Shown here in pieces: positions 1 through 13,800 of a DNA stretch of 64,000 nt. Position numbers and translations under genes: made by a program. Within the stretch, counting starts at the first letter, position 1. Every line of letters starts with the position of its first letter. The DNA is taken from NCBI GenBank assembly GCA_014773175.1, contig VXCM01001383.1, forward strand, positions 8,248 through 72,247, in the 5' to 3' direction. The stretch comes from Lucifuga dentata (taxonomy: Eukaryota > Chordata > Actinopteri > Ophidiiformes > Bythitidae). Below the pieces are notes generated by a model. That model did not search any database and was not told where the DNA came from. It saw nothing but the letters and a program-made list of their open reading frames with translations.

Positions 1-60
<60 letters not shown>

Positions 61-919
61 CGTGCGTGTGCGTGTGCGTATCCACATCCCTCTGCTATGG
101 AGCAACCGTGTGCACCGGATGCTGCTCTGACATTAGTGTTTTTCTTGTGGCTGTTTATTTACCTGAGAAAACAGGATGCTGAGTCTGACTTCACACACAC
201 CTTCTAACTGTAGGGAGCAACTTTGGCCACTTTGTACCATATTAACTGCTGAATCTACATCTTGTGTGTGTGTGTGTGTGTGTGTGTGGTTTTAGATAAA
301 AGTCGATACTACCAAAATTTTCTCTTGGTCCTGAGCTGCTTGTAATTGAAAGATGACTCCACTGATAATGGTGTGTGTGTGTGTGTGTGCGTGCGTGTGC
401 GTGTGCGTATCCACATCCCTCTGCTATGGAGCAACTGTGTGCACTGGATGCTGCTCTGACATTAGTGTTTTTCTTATGGCTGTTTATTTACCTGAGAAAA
501 CAGGATGCTGAGTCTGACTTCACACACATCTTCTAACTGTAGGGAGCAACTTTGGCCACTTTGTACCATATTAACTGCTGAATCTACATCTTGTGTGTGT
601 GTGTGTGTGTGTGTGTGGTTTTAGATAAAAGTCGATACTACCAAAATTTTCTCTTGGTCCTGAGCTGCTTGTAATTGAAAGATGACTCCACTGATAATGG
701 TGTGTGTGTGTGTGTGTGCGTGCGTGTGCGTGTGCGTATCCACATCCCTCTGCTATGGAGCAACTGTGTGCACTGGATGCTGCTCTGACATTAGTGTTTT
801 TCTTATGGCTGTTTATTTACCTGAGAAAACAGGATGCTGAGTCTGACTTCACACACATCTTCTAACTGTAGGGAGCAACTTTGGCCACTTTGTACCATAT
901 TAACTGCTGAATCTACATC

Positions 920-958
<39 letters not shown>
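1..958. repeat. 329-bp tandem repeat, about 2.9 copies
   Basis: The landmark TCCACATCCC recurs at 81, 410 and 739, a constant 329-bp period. Each unit carries two TG microsatellites, one followed by GCGTGCGTG, around a unique core. Copies 2 and 3 are nearly identical and copy 1 has a few substitutions. The array runs off the left edge of the window and stops in a TG tract near 958. Short ORFs here are translated TG repeats and not genes. Confidence 0.93.
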
Positions 959-960
<2 letters not shown>

Positions 961-1050
961 GGAGTACTGCCTGGTTCCAGATAATCCTCTTCTTAGCAAC
1001 AGCAGTCTTTTACACATGACTGGACTCATTCGCCTTGCGCTCGATCACAA

Positions 1051-1082
1051 GCGCACACGTACACACACACACACACACACAC
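1051..1082. repeat. (CA)n microsatellite
   Basis: A short CA dinucleotide run just after the 329-bp array. From here to about 1500 I see no gene or clear repeat. Confidence 0.8.
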
Positions 1083-2106
1083 AATTACAGACTCATCTCG
1101 TTGTACGCTATTGTTACACATTTATTATAGATTGACCTTTGCCCCAGTCAAATGTCTTTATGCTGCTGGACTTTTAACAGAGCTGAATCAGTAACTTTAT
1201 CTGAATATTACTATATTACTTCTGCTGGTCTGAACATCAAGAGGAGTCGGTGTATTATATTTTCACAAACACACGGAATTCAACAATAACCCCATAATGC
1301 TGTGTCTGTAAGCTGTAGTTGAAGATTTAATAATTGGAGTTTGCTATTCTGATGGATGAGAATGAGGCCAAAACACCATCCATCACGGAAAATTTCTGCT
1401 ATTGTTAGTCATTCTTAGAAGCTCTTCCATAACATCCTCCTCTCTATCTCAGCTTTCCTGTCTGTCTTTCCTTTCTTCCACAGTCACACTCTTTTGTCGC
1501 TGAGTAGTTTTTAAGGGGCCGGGCATTAAGATTGAACTCCTCCCCTTCTGGCTGGGATGAATGTAGGGAGTGAGGGAGAGAAGGAGCGAGAGAGAGACAC
1601 AATAGATTTTAATCACTCATGTGGTTAAGAGCTGCTGGCTAGCCAAGCTCCACACACGCTCAGGGAAAAAAAAAAAAAAANAGGGAAAAAAAAAAAAAAC
1701 AGAAGAGGGAAACTGTATGTGGTGGGGGTGAAAAGAGAGAAACAGGAAGGGAGAAAACAGTTCTGAGGCGGCGAACTTGAGAGGGGAGATCTCATCACTC
1801 ACACCTCTGAACTGAAGACAAGTCAAGGCTGAAGAGGGAGAAAGAACTGACCACATCAGCTTCACACGGGCCAAACCGCTGCCACTCAAACATCTGATAA
1901 TTAAAGACCAGCAAGAAGCCTGTGTACCCCATAAGCTTTATCCTCACTTTGGATTAATCAAAAGAACAACCTAAATTCTCTTTGTCTGGGCTCTTTGGTC
2001 CAGCGTTCCATTGATTCTTCTGAAGAAGACTTCATCCATCCTGCCATCCAGACTGGAGCATGTCCTGCCAGCCCTGTCATCCCTGCCACTGATCCAGGCG
2101 GTCGGT

Positions 2107-2332
2107 ATGATCTCTCACTACCCTCTGGCCACCCTGCTGCCCTGGCCCCTGGGCCCCCACAACCACGGGCCTTACCTGGACAGCACCTTGCTGCTGGAGG
2201 GGGAAGGAGGTGTCGCCCTGCAGAGGTANCCACGGGCCTTACCTGGACAGCACCTTGCTGCTGGAGGGGGAAGGAGGTGTCGCCCTGCAGAGGTACCAGC
2301 CACGCTCCCCGGAGAGCAGCCCGCGGCACTGG
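2107..2332 (+). CDS. rgl1: rgl1 distal alternative first coding exon (inferred)
   Basis: From the only in-frame ATG (2107) the sequence reads as a 53-residue N-terminus (starting [15 protein letters not shown], ending SPESSPRHW) once the 66-bp duplication around the N at 2229 is removed. Codons end mostly in G/C, unlike the AT-rich surroundings. The exon ends TGG|GTGAGC in phase 0, exactly the phase needed to join rgl1 exon 2 (AGC TCG GTG). Mammalian RGL1 also has a longer isoform with a different N-terminus, which fits. I infer an upstream promoter giving a long isoform of about 811 residues. It could instead be the end of an unrelated gene, but no other + strand gene continues from it. Confidence 0.62.
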
Positions 2333-5300
2333 GTGAGCATGCAGAATAAACGATGTGTGCTTGCTGAAATCAGTTTTTAATTCTGAGAAGCACAGGGACT
2401 TATTGTTAAAGCAATCTGGCAGATGTTGGATAACCTTCCTGCACTTTCTGTTGTTGAGGTGATGCAGTGTTATTCAGTGTCAAAGCTTCAGTCGGTCTTG
2501 AGAGATTCAAGGAAAACCTTGAATTCTATTGTGAGAGACGGCAAAAGCAATTCACTGAGAAACAGCTCGGAATTATAAACATTTAAAGATATGCAGCACA
2601 GAGAATTGGTCTTTGTCACTCCTCCAAGGTCTGTTTGTGGATGTTTGTGGTGATTGTGAGAAAACTGGAGAGGGAAAGGAAAAGAATGATTGAGAGAAAG
2701 ACAGTTTAAGTGCATCTATGTGTTGTGTGTGTGTGTATGTGTGCGTGTTTGTGTGTGAGAAAAAAGGGCTTTGACGACTGAGGTGCAAAGCAAAGCAAAG
2801 CTGTGGCTGCTGTGGATTCAGCATTTCTCGCCTGGCTGACAATAACATGGACAGTGAGGGAAACATCCTGCATCCCATTGGTGTTAATCTGTATTCTGCA
2901 CAAATGTGTTGCCTGTGCAGTATATTTGAATGAGGGTCATTTTGAGATGTATAATTAAAAAAAAAAAAAAAAAAAANAAAAAAAAAAAAAAAAAAATCAA
3001 AAACATCCACAGTTTACCAGCATCTTTCCTCTTACTAAATGCTAGTATCTTGTTTTTAAGTTCAGTAAGGTCAGGTTTATGCTTACCTTTAAATCAGCGT
3101 GTGCAAGATGGCTGTTATGCGTATCCTTTAATTGAGCATGGCAGGATTCATTTAACATAATGAGAATAAAATCTGGACCTCCTTGTTTGCCGCCATCTTT
3201 GTTTATGCAATGGAGCAAAATCTGCTGTAGTTTTTTTTAACGTGGTCCAGGTGCAGACCAGAGATGTTTTATGTTTCGGACCTCACATTGCCCCCTGGTG
3301 GATGTAGTATTCAAACCTCCAGATCAATGGTTCCCAATCTTGGTCTTCGTGTGCACCAGCACCATCAATTCACCTGATGACCTAAATCGGTTGTGTTCAC
3401 TTGACCAAGAGTTGGTGCTTCCTTGATCTTGATTGGCTAAACACACCTGACTGAGGTAATCAGGAGCCACTGCTGCAGATCAACATAAAATATGTCTCTT
3501 GCATAGAAAAAACAAGAGGAAGCATATCCAGAGGTAAAATCAAGTAAAAACAGGACTAAAGGTCACCCATATTTCACCTCTACACAGTGAAGTTGCATGC
3601 ATCGAGTCTACAACTCGTAGTGCAATAATGCTAACTAGACAGTAAACTTTTGTGACACACTGAGGACAGCTGACCTCTTGTGAAAGTGGTCAGTCACATT
3701 TACTGTGATTACCACTTATTGCACGCACACACTGAGTGTATGTGTGTTTGAGTGAACTCAGGACTTCACTGACTGTTCAGCAAGTTCACAGGAAAGGCAT
3801 TAGTCACCGTTCTTCAGTATTAATGATCCATGATGACATCAGCATGTATCAAAATGTGTCAGAAATGTTGCTTACATGTCAATCAGTGTACACACTTTGT
3901 TGATTTACCTCTAACTGACTCTTCTCAGAGGTCACAGATTCCTCATAACAGCGTGATTACCAGAAAACAGCTTGCAGCAACAGCTTATTCCAGCTACTTC
4001 AGGGAAATTCTTTGCACGTGTGCACACTGGGATAATAAGGCAGGGATTAAAATGTTTTTAATGTTTATGGCACAGTGGGATCGAGGGTGTAAACAGATCA
4101 TGAGCCAACCTCTTTCATAGTCTAAAATGAGAAAACTACCATTCTGCTGAAGTGTCCTTGAGCAAAACACTGAACCCCCAACCTTTTCTGTTGGGGTTCA
4201 GGGTTGTGTAACTGACCTTTGACCTCCATATGGACAGGATTGCTTCCCAAATGAGGTCATTTTAATACTTCATTGCTCCCTTATTATTATAAAAATTTGC
4301 CTGCCTCACTTTTACAGACCATCCATATAAAATTCAGTCAGATGACTATCATGGTACTTAAAGGACCATACCATCCATTTTGCACATTTGAACCTAATAT
4401 ATTCAATTTTCATACACTGTTACGGTTACTGACAACTATTTCCCAAAGGATAAAACTGTATTTCAGTTTTCCTGATATTTTGCAAAATTTCTTAATTTTT
4501 CAAAATCAAATATTCAAGCGATACACCCACCTTAAAAATCGATGTTTCTCCTGCTAATAGTTATGCAAAACTATGAAATCATGGTTGTTTAAATTTTTCG
4601 ATAAATGCAGGTCTTCTTTTGGGACTATATTCCCAGTGGAGACATACATTCACTCCATGCTTTTTATTGCTCTTAAATGCTAAAATTATGAAAATCCGAA
4701 ATAACCTGAATACACATGTTGTTCATGATGATAACCTATCCTAAGAACGTTCAATTATCAACAAGTTGATTTTAATAGTGTACCAGAATGAACTGAAACC
4801 AATGGCTGTCTGGAAGGTAGGAAACATTTTTTTAACTCTCCGTTCCAGTAGTATGCAGTAGTATGCTTTGGGAAATGATTGCCAGTAACGTTACGTGTAT
4901 GAAAATTGAATATATTAGGCTCAAACATGCAAAATTGCTGGTATGGTCCTTTAAATGGTGTTTTGTGCCTGGATGTGTGGGGATCATCCTCCTTGCTCCC
5001 TATCTGACATCCTGGCTGACGTATCTTCCGTGCTTCACAGGCCTGTTTCCTTCAATTGTTTCAGGGAGATTGGAGGCTAACACACATCACACACTCACAA
5101 ACAGAGTCACTTAGTGTCACATTCATTCAGTTCACATGTGTTGTCTACGTGTCAGAAGACCACAACTTGTGAGTGTTTTAGAGTCCTCATTAAATGTCTT
5201 CAGTAAAAGTTTATAAGCATAAATAAAGTCATCAGTGGGATAATCATGCAGTTAGAGGTGCACGAGGACATTTATAACAATTTGTGTAAAATCAGATTTT

Positions 5301-6087
5301 TACAGTTTGATTTACTGCAAACATGTGAAATAGTTGGATTCAAGTGGAATGGTGAGGTTACAAGGAATCAAGTGGAATGGTGAGGTTACAGGGAATAGAG
5401 ATAAAGAAGGTGGAGGATTTTAAGTACTTAGGGTCCACAGTCCAGAGCAATGGAGAGTGTGGAAAAGAGGTGAAGAAACGTGTGCAAGCAGGTTGGAATG
5501 GGTGGAGAAAAGTGTCAGGTGTGATGTGTGACAAAAGAGTCTCGGCAAGAATGAAAGGAAAGGTGTACAAAACGGTGGTGAGACCAGCGATGTTGTATGG
5601 CTTAGAGACAGTGGCACTGAGGAAAAGACAGGAGGCAGAGCTAGAGGTAGCAGAGACTAAAATGCTGAGGTTCTCTTTGGGAGTGACGAGGATGGATAGG
5701 ATCAGGAACGAGTACATCAGAGGGACAGCGCATGTTAGATGTTTTGGAGATAAAGTCAGAGAGGCCAGACTGAGATGGTTTGGACATGTACAGAGGAGGG
5801 ATAGTGAACATATCGGTAGAAGGATGCTGAGGTTGGAACTGCCAGGCAGGAGGCCTAGAGGAAGACCAAAGAGGAGATTTATGGATGTAGTGAAAGAGGA
5901 CATGAAGTTAGTTGGTGTGAGAGAAGAGGAGGCAGAGGATAGGGTTAGATGGAGGCAGATGATTCGCTGTGGTGACCCCTGAAGGGAAAAGCCGAAAGGA
6001 AAAGAAGAAGAAGAAGAAGAAGATGTGAAATAGTTGGGTCTTTTGTTTTTCAGGAGCTTCCCAATGTTACAAAAGCACAAGCTGCAT

Positions 6088-6153
<66 letters not shown>

Positions 6154-8934
6154 NCTTTTGAGTGGTGACACAATAAAATACCAAATCATGAAAAAAAAAA
6201 AACAAAAAACAAAAAAAAAAACACGCAGATTGGTGCTGCATATCAGACAACTGACAACTTTAGAGAATGAAGTTTCTGTACTTTTTAACGTTAGCTAGCA
6301 AGCCAGCTTTTCTCAGCATTTGACGTTAAGAGTCATATTATGCGTGTTTGGTTATTATGCAGTCAAAGCTCTGGCTCTGCAAACTTTGTGAATCTTGTAT
6401 ATACCGAATGCAAATATATAATGCACTTTCCACTTGTTATTTTCAAAGTCCACATGTTAGCTTGTGCTGGACACTGCTTCCTCAGCCTCCAAGTTTTTCT
6501 CACGTCAGTTCAGTTTGTCCTACCTGGATGAGGTTATGAAACCAGGGCGGCCATAAAGGCAGAGATTGGACTGATAATATCTCTATAATCACCTCGCTGA
6601 GCAGTTATAGACAGTTGTTAGGTCCACAGTTCAGGTCAGAGGGACGGCAGGAATGCTGAGGTGTCAGGCACTATCACTGATCCATGTAACACTGAGAACA
6701 ATTAGACTCCCACATGCACACACTCACACACCCACACGCATATTATGACAGAAAGATAGAGCGAATGAAATATATGACTATACATTTGTTTCATTTTAGC
6801 AGAGATATTCAGACTTTGAGAAGAAAGTGGGGCAAATGATAAGACCAGGTTTGAACATGAGGCACAGGAACAGAAGTGAGAGTCTTGACATTTGTTCTCT
6901 CAGCATTTCTCAGCAGGTTACCATAGTGCAGCGAACTCTGCTAATTACACTTTGGAGGTCCAGTGGATTCTTTTTTCTTTTTTTTTTTTTTTTTTTTNTT
7001 TTTTTTTTTTTTTTTTTACAGTACAGTTCTTTGTCAGTTAGTGATATTGTAATGTAATTAAGCTACAGGCAGATTAGTAAACCCCAGTGGAGGGAATATT
7101 AACCACAACATCGCACCCTTTAGCCGACAGTACCTCCATAACCGCAGCAGGTCATTCGCTGGAAATGCAGAAGTAACAGTTTGCCAGAATAAAGAGGGAG
7201 AAGGGGGAATTTAGATGTTTTCCATTGAAGAAGAAGAAGAGAGCTGAGTTAGCACTCCTCCTTCCTCTTTTCTTCTCTTTTGAGAGAAGTGCATGTTTCA
7301 GGCTTATGCTCGGTGACGTCTCAGTGTTTCCATTCTGAACATGTTGATTCTCGTCTGTCATGTGTTTTGATGACTTGACAACACGAGTTCAACTGAAGAG
7401 GTTCATTCATCCTGCCAAAGCTTTCTTCCTGAGCTTGCGTCAAACTTCGTTATATTAAACTACAGCGATGGTTCTCAAACTGTGGCACGCGTACCAGCAG
7501 TGGTACTTGAAGTGGCCCCTGGTGATATGCTAGATGAAATGGAAATTTTTGCGGAGAATCGAAGCAATAGAGATCTGTGGAAGTTCTGTGATTGTGGCAA
7601 ATGACTCACAAATTACACATTTATAATAGTTTTTAAGTTTAAGCAGTATTCTTTTGATTAGTTGTGAAAATAGCCCAACTCATCCTATGTGCACACTTTG
7701 CACTTCTGTTCTGCTTGGGCATCAGTGATTGTAGACTATAAAGTGTGCCGTTTTCAGTAATATATACTGTAAGTAAAACAGAACCTTTAGGAAATGTCAA
7801 TCATAAAGCACCAAATGAACCAGATATGAACATATTTCTTGATTAACTCAGTAAACTCAGAAAATACAGACAATTTTAATTTGCTTCGCTTCTCTCATTT
7901 CTGTTGTCTGTCCTTTTGTCTCAAATTGCACAATTTGCAGAATCCCAGACATATTTTTTTTGCCCTCCAAAGTCCAGATCTCTATCATTATTTTATTTAG
8001 TGGAACACTTAAAGGACTCTACTGGCCATTTTGCATGTTGGAGCCAAATTTATTCAATTTTCATACATGTAAGGTTACTGACAACCATTTCCCAAAGGAC
8101 AAAACCGTATTTCAGCTTTCCTGATATTTTGCAAAATCTCTTAATCTTTCAAAATCAAATATTCAAGCAACACACCCACCTTAAAAATCGATGTTTCGCC
8201 TGCTAATAGTTACGCAACCTAATGAAGTCACGGTCATTTAAATTTTTCGATAAATGCAGGTCTTCTTTTGGGACTATTCTCCGGTGGAGACATACATTCA
8301 CTCTATGCTTTTTATTGTACTTAAACTCTAAAATTACAAAACTTCGAACAAAAACCTGAATACGTCTTGTTCGTGTTGATGGATTACCTATCACAAGAAT
8401 GTTTCAAGTACCAGCAAGTTGATTTTAATAGCGTACCAGAATGAACTGAAACCAGTGGCGGTCTGGAAGGTAGGAAAANAAGTTGATTTTAATAGCGTAC
8501 CAGAATGAACTGAAACCAGTGGCGGTCTGGAAGGTAGGAAAAATTGTTTTTTTAATTCAGCATTCCAGTAGTATGCTTTGGGAAATGATGTCAGTAATGT
8601 CACGTGTATGAAAAATTGAATATATTAGGCTCAAACATGCAAAATGGCTGGTATGGTCCTTTAAGATGGTGTTTACACACTTGTGTGACCCCTGGCAGGT
8701 CAAGCTGTCTGGTGTCTTGTGAGTCTATAAAGGTTGGTATTGTGATCTCCGGCCTAATTAGGTCACATAATAGGAACAGTGTGAAAAGTCAGTATTGTGG
8801 CTGTTGTCGCTGTCGCCCAGCGTGCAGCCAGAGCCACGACAGGAGCTGCTCACTCAACTGGGGCAGAAACTCATCACTCCATATGGAGGTGGGTGGGTAT
8901 TTTGTGGTGGTTTTGGATGTGTATATGTGTGCGT

Positions 8935-8981
<47 letters not shown>

Positions 8982-9084
8982 GTTGGGGGTGGTTTGATAG
9001 GAGCAGAAGGCAACATGTGCAGCACCACTTCTTTGATATGGTTTGTTTCTGATGGATTGGTAGCTCTCTCCCTCTCACTCACTC

Positions 9085-9130
<46 letters not shown>

Positions 9131-9220
9131 GGTGCATGTGGCAAGGTGCTTCTGTCAATAATCAGCAGCCCATATGCGTGTGGTATGGTACCAGATGTGT
9201 TTAACTAGACCTAATTTTCC

Positions 9221-9277
<57 letters not shown>

Positions 9278-10826
9278 CATTTCCCGCTTGTCCAGGGTAT
9301 AAGCCAGGACACATGGCTAAGATCAAGCTAGCATTGTGGCATTAGTGTGTGTGCATGTGTGTGTGCGTGTGTGCGCGCACGCATGTGTGTGTGTTATTAA
9401 TATAAGTGGTCAGCATTTACACATTATACTGTGTCAGCATATTAATAATAAGGTCAAACTGACAAACAGCAACAAAAACACAAACTCAGTTCATTACAGA
9501 AACATAGCAAAGCAGCTTATCTTTATCTATGAATATTGCTTAATATCTTTGTATATTTCTTACATTATTCTGGATTGATATTATAGCAACTGTTACTGTT
9601 TGTTTTTGGCTGATGTTTGTGTCCAGTCTATGCGACAACACAGTAACAGTTTTTTTTTTTTTTAGTTCCAGCTGCAGTGTGTGTTGTTGTATCACTTACG
9701 CAGTTTCATTTCCTCCTGCGCACAAGCTTCACACTTCACACTGACGGACTGAATCCATTCTCGCTTACAATTAAAACCAGAAATGAGACAGTACGGGAAG
9801 TAATGAGATTTAAATTTGATTGTAGAAGTTGAAAAAAAAAATCTGTATTTTATCTGTTTATCAAATGAACTGAAATATGGGCCTGAACACGTTTAACATC
9901 AGAAATCATCTATAACTTACAGTTAATAGTTAAAGGTCTCTCAGTCAACAATCATATTTGATTTTCAGTGGTTTTGCCACCCTTTTGTTTAAATATAGAT
10001 CAATGGTTGTATCTTTCATAAATAATAATAATAAAAAAATTTAAAACTAAAGTGCAACATAACAACGTTAGTGCAATATTATAGTTTTTAGCAGGATTTT
10101 TGTGTTTTGGTGAGGCAGCAGCCATCACTGATAACCACCTTCCTCGTTAATGTGTGTTGCATGTGCATGTATCTGGGGCAACAGATGGTCCTTCTCTCAT
10201 TAGCAGGGGGGGCTCAGACAGACAACCGAGCCAGTCCAGACCAGTTTGTGCAAGGCTTAGCAGGGCTTAGATCTTGGGGGGTCATGGCTGGGGGACTCCT
10301 AAACACACAAATAGCTGGAACTACCTTAATAAACATTATACCATCTGAGTCATCTCAGCTCAGAATCAAATTATTCTCGCTTTAGCGCCAAGGCCATGTG
10401 GCCCCATATTTGAGGCTCACATCAGAGCCGTCATGCCTGAGTTACAATTACAAGTAGTCTGAGTTATAATGAACATGATCTTGGGAGATGAAAGTGGGCA
10501 ATAGAAGTGAATTTCTGAAAGAACTGTTGAGAAACGGTGTGTTGCAACACTTGATACACCGAAACACTCCAGTTTGGAGGGTCAGCTGTGATTTTAATGT
10601 GGAGTGTAGAGGAGGGGGGGTCTCTGTCTGAAACACTGGACTTTACTGGCAACTGCGATGATGTCATCTATTTGGAGTGGGAAGGGGGGGTGGAGAGAGA
10701 GAGAGAGAGAGAGAGGGAGAACAATAGATGTGAGGATAGCAGAGACATGACATAAGAAAAGAGGGAGAGAGGCTGAGAGGTTTTCAATGTGGCTTCTAGA
10801 ACAATTAGTTTGACTGAGCAAAGAAC

Positions 10827-10891
<65 letters not shown>

Positions 10892-13800
10892 TTGGGAGGA
10901 GGGGCAGAACCACAGAGGAAAAAGAAAAATACATTCATTTGTGTTACTGTGAGAAGGAAAGAGCGTCAAACCCGTTGTGCACCTCTCAACATGGCTGACA
11001 TTTTGTTCTTACCTTCTTACCTTGTAAGAATGAAGACGATCACGCATCTTCTCTTTATGTTTATGGAGTTATGGCAGATCATCCTGCACCATAAATCTGA
11101 CTTCTGGGGCTTGTTGTCCTGGTGTTAGACATGCAGGCAAGCCTCGGCCTGGTCTGGTAGAACTGGCTGCTAACTGTGGATAAACACAGTGGTTTATGCA
11201 TTCTGCCCCCTATTGGTCAGTATGCTCAAGAAACACAAACCCACCAACCCTACACACACACACACACACACACACACTGAAACTCATTCATATGTGTGAT
11301 AAGTACATTTAAAGCCCATGCACACAGAACCTTGTGACTCCAAAATGATGGAATACAGACACTCATGCACGCAAACAGAAGAAACAGGTATGAAGAAGAA
11401 CAGTGTGGATTTTCTTTTTTTTTTTTTTCAAACATGAATGATAGAAATGCATTAAGAAAGTGCATATTTTACACATGCATCTGATGCTCAAAGTAAAAAC
11501 TGATTTTTTATGCAACAGCTTTCCACTGGGGATTTTGGCTCCTGGCGCTGAAATGATGTATCTTCTGTTCTGTTTGCTTGTTTTGAACAGAAAGAGAGAG
11601 CATTCATAGAAATATGAAATCGTTCTTTATCTGGAAACAAGAGCAACATGGTCCAGTTATTGTGTCATTCGCGCTTCTCTTTCCAACAAACTGTATCCTC
11701 TCACACTTTCTGTCTGTACTGTGATTTCTGACCAACTCTCACTTACTCCCTCACACACACACACATACACATACACACACACACACAGTACACACTCACA
11801 CATGGTAGAGATAACGTCTTTTCACATAAATTCAAATAAACTCTAGTGTCCCACACTTCCTCTGATGTACGACCTTCTTATCTTTGACATAAAACACTCA
11901 GACATACTACCTAAGTGTGAGTGAATCATCTTTTCCTCCTCTCCTCTCCTCTCCTCTCCTCTCCTCTGCTTTTATGACCTTGCTACAGGCCAGAGAACCT
12001 TCCTAGCCAGTCAGGTATGAGGACAGCAGCCTCGCTGGAGTCGGGAGGCTGGAGGCAGGAAGTGGGAGATTTCCTGGAATGTGCGTTTTTTCCCCACACT
12101 GGTGCAATAACAGTGCGAGTGGCGCTCCTCCTGTTTTTGTCCCCCGCTCTCTGCTGCAGCTCCCTGCTCTGAGCTCCTGGTACAGAGAGGAGACAGTGTT
12201 TGGGAAATTCAATAATGGCAGGAACCCATTATGAAAAACGGTGCGGTCCTCATCAAGGGCTTTCCTAAGCATGACGACGTCATGAGTCTTACCAAGAAAG
12301 TAAAACTTGGAACGGGACCGTTATGCGTTGCAGGAATACCACTTGCTGCTTTCCAGGTCCAACACAATAACATACCACTGATCTCTGCTTTTCTTTAACT
12401 TTCACTTTTACATTGACTCTGAAGCCAATCTGATTATATTATCTAGTTTAGTTGTGACCTCTGGTTCTCAGCCTGATCCTTGAGTAACACAGCACTGCAT
12501 ATTTTGCATCCACACACTCCTAATTAACTAATTAAGATGTGATTAGCCAGCCAGGATCTGGAAAGAACCAACTATTGAACAAGTAAATACACCTGATTTA
12601 GCTCATCAAGTGTGGGTAGAACAGGGCAAGGTAGAAAATATGCAGTTTTGTGGGCAAGATCAGAATTAAGGACAGTTTATTTAGTCAAAAGTAACTCAGT
12701 ACTCAGTATTCCTAATGAGTCCTCCTGTTCATCTCATGTAAAATCTTAAAATATGGAGCAAAAACTGGGTCAGAGTCTTTTATGATGGGCTAATTTATGA
12801 GCGTAATAGTGGTATCAATTATTCAACTACTAATTACTGCTACTCATTTACTGGTCCACTAGTCAATCTTTTAAGTATTTATGTAAAAAAAAAAAAAAAA
12901 ANTAAAAAAAAAAAAAAAAAAGGAAAAATTGCTGTTCTGTGCAGCATTTCCACTACCTTAAGTTAAAATTGGGTCATGAAATATATACATTTGAATGAAC
13001 ATCAACTTTTGAGAGTTCTGCAACACTACAAAGTAGAAGAAAGATATCTGTAAATATGACAGGCATCACCGTTTTACTGATTATCTGCAGTAAATCTGGT
13101 GATGCTGGATAAAGTCATGTCAGTGTCTAGTTGTGAAGTCATCAAATTGTGATGTTTTACATACAGTATATATTCATTTAGCAGATTTAGCTTTCAAAAA
13201 AAGCGACTTATACGTGAGGTCTAGCAGCCTAATCTGCATGCCTTTGGACAGACATGGGGAGACGATACTAAGCCCACACAGAAAGCACTGGATTTCAACC
13301 CTGGACATTTTTGCTGTGAAGCAACAGCGCTAACCTGAGCCACCATGTCTAATAAGCTAGCGTAGCTTAATGTGCGTTTGGACCCAAGACCGAGAGGATA
13401 AATTTCTTATTCTGATCTGGAGTTGAAGGATGTGCACTTGTCTGCTCATCCATCGCACAGAGCAGCGACTGTCACATTTGTTGGATATTTTGTTTGCACT
13501 GAGGTATGACATCACTCCCACTGTGAGATCAACACTCCAATCCCCCCCCCCCCCCNTCCCGGGGCTGAGTTGGAGGTCACATGGGGTCACAACCTTCCCA
13601 CTGCCCCCCTGGGCTTCCCAGAGCCACAGAGACCCACGTGAACACTGGGGCAGACCAGTCTGGGAACTGGAATCCATCCAGGATAAAAAGCCAGAACAGA
13701 CAGCAAGCTGGACACACAACCAACACACACACACATTGTAAACGTGTACAATCACACATTACCACACACAGACGTACATTGGGCTTTCCTGCACTTTTAC

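Noticed and set aside
4..207. ORFs made of Cys-Val or Thr-His repeats (also near 834-1135, 8604-9161, 8789-9082)
   Set aside because: Translated TG/CA microsatellites; no splice context or family match.
5358..6080. 240-codon minus-strand Ser/Leu-rich ORF
   Set aside because: Antisense shadow of the RTE-like LINE reading frame.
10594..10938. Leu/Ser repeat ORFs
   Set aside because: Translated GA/CT microsatellite.
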